Shown here: positions 1 through 6,507 of the stretch, piece by piece | How the letters are laid out: each line of letters starts with the position of its first letter | Position numbering within the stretch: the stretch's first letter is position 1 | Source of the DNA: DATFEN01 sp035691285 | GTDB taxonomy: Bacteria; Acidobacteriota; Vicinamibacteria; Fen-336 | DNA length: 11,154 nt | Assembly: GCA_035691285.1 (NCBI GenBank) | Contig: DASSJI010000265.1 | Span: 1 to 11,154 of the forward strand | Direction: 5' to 3' | Notes under the pieces: model-generated | What the model was told of the DNA's origin: nothing | Seen by the model: the letters and a program-made list of their open reading frames with translations, nothing else | The model's database searches: none | Translations under genes and position numbers: made by a program

Positions 1-2211
1 CTGACATCGGCGCCGACGCGCGCCAGGGACTTGACGACACAGGGGACCATCCTCGGCACGGTCCCCTACATGGCGCCCGAGCAGCTCGAGGGCAAGGAGG
101 CCGACGCGCGGACCGACGTGTTCGCGTTCGGCGTCGTCCTCCACGAGATGGCCACCGGGAAGAAGGCGTTCAATGGGGCGAGCCGGGCGAGCCTGATCGC
201 CTCGATCCTCAGCTCCGAGCCGCCGGCGATCTCCAGCGTCCAGCCGATGAGCCCGCCGGCCCTGGACCATCTCGTCAAGACCTGCCTCGCCAAGGATCCC
301 GAGGACCGCTGGCAGACCGCGCACGACGCCATGGCCGAGCTGCGCTGGATCTCCGACATGGCGTCCCAAACGAGCGGCACGGCCCCTGCGATCCTCGAAC
401 GCCGGCGGCGCGCACGGCTGGCCTGGGCAGCCGCGACGCTGCTTGCCGCCATCACCGCTGGCTTGGCCGGGTGGTGGATCGGCGCAGGCGCATCGCCTCC
501 TCGCTCGCCGCTCTACTTGGCCCTCGCCTTCTCGCCCGAGACGCCCCTCGTGCCGGGCAATCGACTCGCCTTTGCGCTGTCCCCCGACGGCCGCCGGCTC
601 GTGTACGCCGGTCGCCAGGGCAGCCGCAGCCAGCTCTTCGTGCGCTCCTTCGACGAGCCCGACAGCAAGCCGCTTGGGGGCGGCGAGATGACCGAGAGGG
701 TCCAGGAAGGCAACCCATTCTTCTCTCCGGACGGCGCCTGGGTCGCCTTTTTCGCCGACGGCAAGCTCAAGAAGGCGCCGGTTGCGGGAGGCCCTCCCGT
801 GGTCCTCTGCGCTGCGCCGAGCGGCCGCGGCGGTAGCTGGGGCGACGACGGCACGATCGTGTTCGCGCCGTCGCTCTCCTCGGGCCTGTCGCGCATCCCG
901 GCCGGGGGCGGCACGCCCGAAGTCCTCACGCAGCCCGAGGCCGCTAAGGGCGAGAACTCACACCGCTGGCCCGACGTCCTGCCCGGCAGCCAGGCGGTGC
1001 TCTTCACGATCGGCACGGGTAGCAGCTGGGCCAATGCACACGTCGTCGTGCAGTCCCTCAAGACAGGCGAACGCCGAAAGATCACCGATGGGGCATTCCC
1101 CCGCTACGTGCCGACGGGACACGTGCTCTTCGCCAGGGGCCCGGCCATCCTCGCGCTGCCTTTCGACGCGAGAACGCTGACGCCCACGGGCCCCGCGGTC
1201 CCCGTCCTCGACAGCGTCGAGTCCGCGTACAGCACGGGTGCGGGCGCGGCTCAGCTCGCCGTCTCGAGCACGGGCACCCTCGCCTACGTCGCCTCGGGAG
1301 CCGCGGAACGAACGCTGGTCTGGGCCGACCGCAAGGGCCAGATCCAGGAGATTGCCGCGCCGGCTCACCCGTACACCGAGGTCGCGCTGGCCCCAAGCGG
1401 CGACCGCGCCGTGCTGACGGTCGAGAACGGTCCGGATCTCGACCTGTGGTCCTACGACTTCGAGCGTGGGACGCTCATTCGCCTCAGCTTCGGCGGCACC
1501 AATGAGTCGCCTGTTTGGAGCCCTGACGGACGGCGCATCGCCTACTCAGCGTCCGCCGCCGGAGCGCCCCAGGCCATCCTGTGGATGCCCGCCGACGGGA
1601 GCGGCGCCGCTGAAGAGCTCGTCAAGGGCGAATTGGGATGGCGAACGCCCATCTCGTTCGCCCCGGACGGCAAGCTCCTGACCGTGGACATAACGTCCCC
1701 GGGGACGGACTACGACATCTGGGCGCTGCCCCTCGAGGGCGAGAGGAAGCTGCAACCCCTGGTCCGCACTCGCTACTGGGAACGGCAGGCACGCTTCTCA
1801 CCTGACGGCCGTCACTTCATCTACCAATCCGCCGAGGCCGGACGATTGCAGGTCTACATCCAGCCCTATCCGGGGCCGGCGGGGAAACGCCAGGTCTCGA
1901 CGGACGGCGGCTTCGACGCCCGCTGGTCGAGGACGGGCCGGGAGATCTTCTACAAAGCCGGTGACCGGGCGGAGAAGATGATGGCGGTCGACATCGAGAC
2001 GTCTCCCGAGCTGCGCGTCGGCAAGCCGAGGCTGCTCTTCGAGACGCGACAGGAGCTGGGCCTGGGCGGGACCGACTTCGACATCACCCCCGACGGCCAG
2101 CGCTTCATCTTCATCAAGGCCGGCCCGCGAGAGTCGCAGCAGGCCCACCTCGAGCTGGTCCTCAACTGGTTCGACGAGCTGCGCCGGCGCGTGCCGGCCG
2201 GCAAACGGTAG
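1..2211 (+). CDS. Receptor-like Ser/Thr protein kinase with TolB/PD40 beta-propeller, 5'-truncated by window edge
   Basis: The frame is open from base 1 to the TAG at 2209-2211 (736 codons), so the gene starts upstream; an in-frame TTG at 31 lies inside the activation segment and is not a real start. Codons numbered from base 1. Seen: activation segment ending GTVPYMAPEQ (APE at 25-27), subdomain IX Asp39 in DVFAFG, and the closing Arg103 in DPEDRWQ, so this is the C-lobe of a Hanks-type kinase. The ATP-binding lobe and the HRD and DFG motifs are off-window. Basic RRRRAR (134-139) precedes one hydrophobic helix (about 139-164). The rest is a beta-propeller with recurring SPDG/PDG strands (near 195, 242, 507, 600 and 696). 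Inferred topology: cytoplasmic kinase, extracytoplasmic propeller as sensor or docking domain. The C-terminus, LNWFDELRRRVPAGKR, matches the ending I know from acidobacterial kinases of this layout. Substrate and ligand are unknown. The HEAT-repeat gene follows in the same direction and may share its transcript. Confidence 0.93.
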   Translation: MTSAPTRARDLTTQGTILGTVPYMAPEQLEGKEADARTDVFAFGVVLHEMATGKKAFNGASRASLIASILSSEPPAISSVQPMSPPALDHLVKTCLAKDPEDRWQTAHDAMAELRWISDMASQTSGTAPAILERRRRARLAWAAATLLAAITAGLAGWWIGAGASPPRSPLYLALAFSPETPLVPGNRLAFALSPDGRRLVYAGRQGSRSQLFVRSFDEPDSKPLGGGEMTERVQEGNPFFSPDGAWVAFFADGKLKKAPVAGGPPVVLCAAPSGRGGSWGDDGTIVFAPSLSSGLSRIPAGGGTPEVLTQPEAAKGENSHRWPDVLPGSQAVLFTIGTGSSWANAHVVVQSLKTGERRKITDGAFPRYVPTGHVLFARGPAILALPFDARTLTPTGPAVPVLDSVESAYSTGAGAAQLAVSSTGTLAYVASGAAERTLVWADRKGQIQEIAAPAHPYTEVALAPSGDRAVLTVENGPDLDLWSYDFERGTLIRLSFGGTNESPVWSPDGRRIAYSASAAGAPQAILWMPADGSGAAEELVKGELGWRTPISFAPDGKLLTVDITSPGTDYDIWALPLEGERKLQPLVRTRYWERQARFSPDGRHFIYQSAEAGRLQVYIQPYPGPAGKRQVSTDGGFDARWSRTGREIFYKAGDRAEKMMAVDIETSPELRVGKPRLLFETRQELGLGGTDFDITPDGQRFIFIKAGPRESQQAHLELVLNWFDELRRRVPAGKR

Positions 2212-2343
2212 CGGAGGCCTCCTGGGCGGACTCGCTCGATAGCCCTCGTTCCAGCCATCCTGCTCCTGGCGCTCGCGGAGACCGCCGCGGCCCAGCCGAA
2301 GCAGCTCAAGAAGCTCCAGATCCCGCCGGACACGCCCGCCGAC
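2212..2343 (+). other. In-frame signal-peptide-like extension of the HEAT-repeat gene, without a canonical start codon
   Basis: This gap after the kinase stop is in the frame of the next gene and has no stop codon. From 2227 it reads RTRSIALVPAILLLALAETA, followed by AAQPKQ: basic n-region, hydrophobic core, and a probable signal peptidase I site after A-A-A. That is too good a signal peptide to be chance, so translation should begin here. Yet no in-frame ATG, GTG or TTG occurs between the TAG at 2209 and the GTG at 2344. A good Shine-Dalgarno GGAGG lies at 2213-2217, inside the perfect palindrome GGAGGCCTCC (2213-2222). The codons at normal spacing behind it are CCT, GGG and CGG. Options are a rare start (ATA 2239 or CTG 2260), a base-call or assembly error near 2220-2240, or a decayed start. 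Confidence 0.6.
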
Positions 2344-3498
2344 GTGCGCGCTCAGCTCGAGCGGCTTGGCAACAAGGACCGCAACGAACGCGCCGACGCC
2401 GTGATGAAGCTCGGCGGCATGGGCGCGAAGGCCGCGAACGCCCTGCCCTTCCTCGTCGAGATGGTCCGCGACGAGGGCAAGATCCAGGTGGGCAGCGCGG
2501 AGCACACGATGTCGTCCCTCGTCGCCGAGAGCCTGAAGCAGATCGACGGCCCTGGCTCGGTGCCCGGCCTGATCCAGCTCCTGGACGACAAGGGGGCCAG
2601 GATCAGCGCCGCGACGGTGCTGGGCGTCGTCGGGGATTCCCGGGCGACCGGCCGGCTCGTCCAGATGCTCGCCGACAAGGACCCGACGGCGCGCTATTGG
2701 GCCATCTTCGCCTTGAACCACATCAAGGATCCGACCGCGGTCGACGGTCTGGCCGGCGTGCTGCGCGACACGAGCAACTTCGGCAACGTGAAGGTGGCCG
2801 TCCTCGTCCACCAGAACGCCGCCGAGGCCCTGGGCTCCACCGGGGATGCGCGCGCTGTGCCCCCGCTGGCCGAGTACCTGCGCGGCGGCACGTACGCCGC
2901 GGCGCGCCTGGCTAGCGCCGAGGCACTGGCGGCGACGAAACGCCCGGAGGCGGTCGACCCGCTGCTGGCCCTGCTCGCCGACGCGAAAGCGTTCGGGGCG
3001 GGTGCGGACGACGTGGAAAGGTTCCACAAGGCCGCGGCCGAAGGCCTGGGCTCGCTCAAGGACGCCCGCGCGATCGACCCCCTGACCGCCTATGCCAAGG
3101 GCGACGGGCCCGTGCTGGCGCGCGCCTATGCGGCCCGCTCGCTCGGAGAGATCGGCGATGCGCGCGTGTACGAGACGCTCGCGGTAATCCTGGGAGACGC
3201 GGCGCAGCCGGCCGGTCTGCGCCTCGGCGCCGCGGTCGGCATCGAGAGGCTGGGAGACCCTCGCGCGGTCGAGCCCATGATCGCCGCCCTGGGCGACAAG
3301 GAGCTCGCGAAGGTGGCGGCGCGCTACCTCAAGAAGACGACCGGACAGGAGCTCGGAGAGGACGCCGCCGCCTGGCGGCAGTGGCTCGAGGAGGAGAAGC
3401 GCAAGAAGGCGGAGGCGGCGCGCCCTTCGCCCACGCCGGCCGCGGCCAAGAAGCCGGCGCCGCGCAAGCCCAAGCCGACGCCGAGCCCGGCGCCGTGA
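2344..3498 (+). CDS. HEAT/PBS-lyase-repeat protein, probably exported (start unresolved)
   Basis: From the first canonical start (GTG 2344) the protein has 384 residues, but the true N-terminus is probably upstream, where a signal peptide is encoded in frame. Seen: successive helix pairs of the HEAT/EZ type with the recurring pattern GD-R-A-V-PL, for example GDSRATGRLVQML (97-109), GDARAVPPLAEYL (167-179), KDARAIDPLTAY (239-250) and GDPRAVEPMIAAL (304-316). Two segments, at about 141-155 and 215-229, are longer than the standard repeat. The C-terminus holds a TGQELGEDAAAWRQWLEE motif (333-350), common at the end of exported bacterial HEAT proteins, then a Lys-rich linker and a Pro/Ala/Lys-rich tail (360-384) that is probably disordered. 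HEAT solenoids are binding scaffolds; no catalytic residues are visible and the partner is unknown. The kinase gene lies upstream in the same direction. Its stop abuts the stop of the convergent peptidase gene. Confidence 0.85.
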   Translation: MRAQLERLGNKDRNERADAVMKLGGMGAKAANALPFLVEMVRDEGKIQVGSAEHTMSSLVAESLKQIDGPGSVPGLIQLLDDKGARISAATVLGVVGDSRATGRLVQMLADKDPTARYWAIFALNHIKDPTAVDGLAGVLRDTSNFGNVKVAVLVHQNAAEALGSTGDARAVPPLAEYLRGGTYAAARLASAEALAATKRPEAVDPLLALLADAKAFGAGADDVERFHKAAAEGLGSLKDARAIDPLTAYAKGDGPVLARAYAARSLGEIGDARVYETLAVILGDAAQPAGLRLGAAVGIERLGDPRAVEPMIAALGDKELAKVAARYLKKTTGQELGEDAAAWRQWLEEEKRKKAEAARPSPTPAAAKKPAPRKPKPTPSPAP

Positions 3499-3501
3499 TC
3501 A
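3496..3501. other. Convergent stop codons meeting as the palindrome TGATCA
   Basis: The TGA ending the HEAT-repeat gene (3496-3498, + strand) is directly followed by TCA (3499-3501), the complement of the TGA ending the M20 peptidase. The two genes meet tail to tail with no intergenic base. No room is left for a terminator between them, so each transcript must end inside the other gene or read through as antisense. Confidence 0.95.
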
Positions 3502-4926
3502 GGCGCGCTTGCGCCTCGTTTCGACCCGGCTCAGCTCGTCGTAGAGGTAGACCGCCGACTTCATGCACTTGACCCAGTCACCCAGGTGCAGGCTCTCGTT
3601 TTCGGAATGGGCATTGCACTTGGGGTCCTCGACGCCCATCAGCAGGCAGGGCGCGCCGCCGAGCAGCGTGGCGAACGGCCCGACGAAGCCGATGGAGCCG
3701 CCGGCCCCGATCATGGCCGTTTCCCTTCCGAAGCCCGCCCTGAGCGCCCGCCGCGCGGCCTCGAAGGCAGGCCCCTCGGGGTCGGTCGTCCACCACGGCG
3801 TCACGGCCTTGCGGCTCGTCGTGACGGTCACCCTGGCGCCATAGGGCGGGTTCCGTGTCAGCTTCTTCTTGAGAAGCGCGGACACCTTGTTGCCGTCGAC
3901 CTTCGGGACCGTGCGCAGCGAGAGCCGCGCCCGCGCCGAGTCGATGATCTGGTTCGACGAGCCCTGGAACTGGCGCGCTTCGAAGGCGATGACCGTCAAC
4001 GCCGGACGCGTCCACAGCTTCTCGTAGACCGAGTACCCCTTCTCCCCCGCCAGCTTCATGCCGGGCATCATCGAGGCTTCCCTCTTGAACTTCGCCTCGT
4101 TCCAGGGCAGGGCCCGGATGCGGCCGAGCTGCTTCTTCGAAGGCTTCGCGACCATCTTGTACAGGCCCGGGATGTCCAGCGACCCGTCGTCCTTCGTGAG
4201 GCCCGCGATCAGCTTGCAGAGGATCTGGACCGGGTCGGGCACCGGCCCGCCCCACATCCCGCTGTGGATGGGATGGTCGAGACACTGGACCTCGACGTCC
4301 ACCTGGCAGATGCCCCGGAGCTGGTAGGTCAGGGCAGGGACGCCGGTGTCGAAGTTCGCCGTGTCGGAGAGAACGATGAAGTCGGCGGCCATCATGCCCT
4401 TGTACTTCTCCAGGAACGCGCCCAGATTCCCCGAGCCGATCTCCTCCTCGCCCTCGATGATGAACTTCACGTTGCAGGGCAGCTCGCCGCTGGACCGCAG
4501 GTACGCCGCGACCGCGGCCACGTGAGCCATGACGCCGGCCTTGTCGTCGGAAGTGCCCCGGCCGTACAGCCGCCCGCCGCGCTCGGTGGGCTCCCAGGGC
4601 GGCGAGATCCACTTCTCGGGGCGGCCCGGGGGCTGGACGTCGTGATGGCCGTAGAGCAGCAGCGTCGGTGCGCCCGGCCGGTGCAGCCAGTCGCCGTACA
4701 CGTAGGGATGGACGCCCGGCAGGTCGAGGATCCGGACGTTCTCGACTCCGGCCTGGCGCAGGACGACGGCCACGGCCTCGGCGGAGCGGCGGACGTCCTC
4801 GGGGGGATAGCCGGACGCGGAAACGCCCGGGATCTTCGAGAGCTCGACGAGCTGCGCCTTGAAGTCTCCGTAGTGGGCGTCGAGATAGCTGAGCGCGCTC
4901 TTCACGTTGCCGTTCGCCTGGGCCAT
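3499..4926 (-). CDS. M20 family metallopeptidase, dipeptidase (CNDP-like)
   Basis: This 475-residue protein has a full-length M20 di-zinc peptidase layout. Visible active-site set: GHHDVQP (His94, Asp96), GRGTSDDK (bridging Asp127), EGEEEIGS (general base Glu161, metal-binding Glu162), SDTANFD (Asp188), HSGMWGG (His221, at the dimerisation-domain side) and NAHSENE (His440). Spacing follows cytosolic non-specific dipeptidase/carnosinase-type enzymes, so it probably hydrolyses dipeptides or similar short amides; the exact substrate cannot be read. There is no signal peptide, so it should act in the cytoplasm. The ATG at 4926 is supported by a strong AGGAGG (4936-4931), 4 nt upstream. It is transcribed divergently from the aldehyde dehydrogenase across a 153-bp gap and ends against the HEAT gene. 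All metal ligands look intact. A deacylase or carbamoylase role within M20 is possible but less likely given the CNDP-like motifs. Confidence 0.95.
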   Translation of the reverse strand: MAQANGNVKSALSYLDAHYGDFKAQLVELSKIPGVSASGYPPEDVRRSAEAVAVVLRQAGVENVRILDLPGVHPYVYGDWLHRPGAPTLLLYGHHDVQPPGRPEKWISPPWEPTERGGRLYGRGTSDDKAGVMAHVAAVAAYLRSSGELPCNVKFIIEGEEEIGSGNLGAFLEKYKGMMAADFIVLSDTANFDTGVPALTYQLRGICQVDVEVQCLDHPIHSGMWGGPVPDPVQILCKLIAGLTKDDGSLDIPGLYKMVAKPSKKQLGRIRALPWNEAKFKREASMMPGMKLAGEKGYSVYEKLWTRPALTVIAFEARQFQGSSNQIIDSARARLSLRTVPKVDGNKVSALLKKKLTRNPPYGARVTVTTSRKAVTPWWTTDPEGPAFEAARRALRAGFGRETAMIGAGGSIGFVGPFATLLGGAPCLLMGVEDPKCNAHSENESLHLGDWVKCMKSAVYLYDELSRVETRRKRA

Positions 4927-5079
4927 GTCTCCTCCTGCCGCGTCGAGGCGGCTTCCCAGCCTTCCAGTCTAGAGCAAGACGCGTCGGGACACACTTCGGT
5001 GGTCGAGTCTGGCAGCGGGCGTTGGCGGTCGTGTGGCTGGTGTCGCCCTTGATATAGTGGGCGGATCCGGGAGGAGCGC
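4927..5079. promoter_or_regulatory. Divergent intergenic region between peptidase and aldehyde dehydrogenase
   Basis: This 153-bp gap must hold the promoters of both divergent transcription units. Seen: Shine-Dalgarno AGGAGG for the peptidase (4936-4931, minus strand), GGGAGGAG for the dehydrogenase (5069-5076), and one -10-like TATAGT (5053-5058). No convincing -35 element, clear operator palindrome or riboswitch-like structure was found. The long plus-strand open frame running through most of it is a GC-driven shadow. Confidence 0.6.
5053..5058 (+). promoter_or_regulatory. Possible -10 element of the aldehyde dehydrogenase operon
   Basis: TATAGT stands out as an AT-rich hexamer in a GC-rich gap, 21 nt before the ATG at 5080. 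Transcription from it would start near 5065, giving a leader of about 15 nt that still includes the Shine-Dalgarno at 5069-5076. No good -35 hexamer lies 16-18 bp upstream (bases 5029-5036 read TCGTGTGG), so an activator or an extended -10 mode would be needed. Tentative. Confidence 0.3.
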
Positions 5080-6507
5080 ATGGCTGTCGCGCACGGAATG
5101 CTGATCGACGGCGAGTGGAAGAGCTCGGCCGAGGGCATCGACGTCATCGACAAGTACACCGGCGAGGTGATCGGTACGGTCCCGGCCGCCAGCAAGGAGG
5201 ACGTCGCCCGGGCGACGCTGGCCGCGCGGGCCGCGTTCGCGACCTGGGGCGAGACGCCCGCCCACAAGCGCTCGAAGATCCTGCTCGAGACGGCCGCGGG
5301 CCTCGCCGCGCGGCAGGACGAGATCGCGACCATCATCGCGCGCGAAGCCGGCAAGGCATGGAAGTACGCGGTGGCCGAGGTACAGCGCTCGGTGGAGACC
5401 TTCACCTTCGCGGCCGAGGAGGCGAAGCGGATCCACGGCGAGACGGTCCCGATGGACGCGTCGGCCTTCGGCGAGAACCGGGTCGGCTACTACGTCCGCA
5501 CGCCGATGGGTGTGATCGGAGCCATCACGCCCTTCAACTTCCCCCTGAACCTGGTCGCACACAAGGTGGCGCCCGCGCTGGCCGCGGGAAACACCATGGT
5601 CCTGAAGCCGGCCCACGAGACCGCCCTCACCGCCGTGAAGCTGGGCGAGGTGCTCGAGGCCGCGGGCCTCCCCAAGGGCGTCCTCAACATCGTCCACGGC
5701 GAGGGCCGCGTGATCGGCGAAGCCCTCGTCCGCGACCCGATTCCCGCCAAGCTCACGTTCACGGGCAGCCCGCCGGTGGGGGCGCACATCATGTCCGTGG
5801 CGGGACTCAAGCGCGTCACGCTGGAGCTGGGCAACAACTCGGGGACCATCATCGAGCCCGACGCCGACCTGGGCAAGGCCATCCCACGCTGCGTGGCGTC
5901 GGCCTTCGCGAACTCGGGCCAGGTCTGCATCAGCCTGCAACGGATCTACGTCCACGAGCAGGTGGCCGAGGACTTCATCGACCGTTTCGTGAAGGCCACC
6001 GCCGCGCTCAAGGTCGGCAACCCGCTCGAGAAGGACTGCGACGTCGGACCGCTGATCACCGAGGAAGCCGCCGCCAAGGCCGAGCTCTGGATCAAGGACG
6101 CCGTGGCCGAGGGAGCGCGCTGCCTGATCGGTGGCCGCCGCGAGGGCCGGATGCTGTGGCCCGCCGTCCTCGTCGACACGCGGCCCGACATGAAGGTGAT
6201 GTGCGAGGAAGCCTTCGCGCCGCTCGTGTCGATCGTTAGGTACAGGGACTTCGACGAAGCCCTGCGCCTCCTCAACGACTCCCCCTACGGGCTCCAGGCG
6301 GGGATCTACACCCATGACCTGCGGAAGGCGTTCGCGGCGGTCCGCAAGGTCGACGTGGGCGGGATGATGATCAACGACACCTCGATCTTCCGCGTCGACC
6401 ACATGCCCTACGGCGGCAACAAGATGAGCGGCATCGGGCGCGAGGGCGTCCGCTTCGCCATCGAGGAGATGACCAACCTGAGGATGGTCTGCTTCAACCT
6501 CGGCTGA
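5080..6507 (+). CDS. NAD(P)+-dependent aldehyde dehydrogenase, y4uC/lactaldehyde-dehydrogenase-like
   Basis: This 475-residue, full-length ALDH-superfamily enzyme oxidises an aldehyde to the acid with NAD(P)+. Visible: TPFNFPLN with oxyanion-hole Asn153, cofactor-binding Lys176 in VLKPA, the FTGSPPVG dinucleotide turn (227-234), general-base Glu249 in LELGNN, nucleophile Cys283 in GQVCIS, the EEAFAP cofactor motif (Glu376/Glu377, Phe379) and C-terminal PYGGNKMSGIGREG (443-456). The segments FANSGQVCISLQRIYVHE and FRVDHMPYGG closely match the y4uC-type group within the lactaldehyde/GapN-related ALDHs as I remember it. The usual LELGG is LELGN here, which is normal for that group. Substrate is unassigned. 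The ATG has GGAGG (5070-5074) 5 nt upstream. No signal peptide, so cytosolic. Its TGA (6505-6507) overlaps the ATG of the amidohydrolase by one base, giving a coupled two-gene operon. Glyceraldehyde-3-phosphate dehydrogenase (GapN) activity is an alternative but less likely. Confidence 0.96.
   Translation: MAVAHGMLIDGEWKSSAEGIDVIDKYTGEVIGTVPAASKEDVARATLAARAAFATWGETPAHKRSKILLETAAGLAARQDEIATIIAREAGKAWKYAVAEVQRSVETFTFAAEEAKRIHGETVPMDASAFGENRVGYYVRTPMGVIGAITPFNFPLNLVAHKVAPALAAGNTMVLKPAHETALTAVKLGEVLEAAGLPKGVLNIVHGEGRVIGEALVRDPIPAKLTFTGSPPVGAHIMSVAGLKRVTLELGNNSGTIIEPDADLGKAIPRCVASAFANSGQVCISLQRIYVHEQVAEDFIDRFVKATAALKVGNPLEKDCDVGPLITEEAAAKAELWIKDAVAEGARCLIGGRREGRMLWPAVLVDTRPDMKVMCEEAFAPLVSIVRYRDFDEALRLLNDSPYGLQAGIYTHDLRKAFAAVRKVDVGGMMINDTSIFRVDHMPYGGNKMSGIGREGVRFAIEEMTNLRMVCFNLG

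Noticed and set aside
1798..3027. Minus-strand open frame (409 codons) across the kinase end and HEAT gene
   Set aside because: It spans two real genes and their gap and shows no domain or ribosome site.
5022..5027. TTGGCG as a -35 element for the TATAGT at 5053
   Set aside because: The spacer would be 25 bp, too long for a sigma70-type promoter.
3586..5052. Long plus-strand open frame (488 codons) opposite the M20 peptidase
   Set aside because: It is Arg/Asp/Gly-rich with no recognisable domain and lies exactly antisense to a gene with intact catalytic motifs. Such frames are common in high-GC DNA.
4969..6402. Long minus-strand open frame (477 codons) opposite the aldehyde dehydrogenase
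   Set aside because: Low-complexity composition rich in Arg, Asp, Gly and His, no domain, and fully antisense to an intact ALDH gene.
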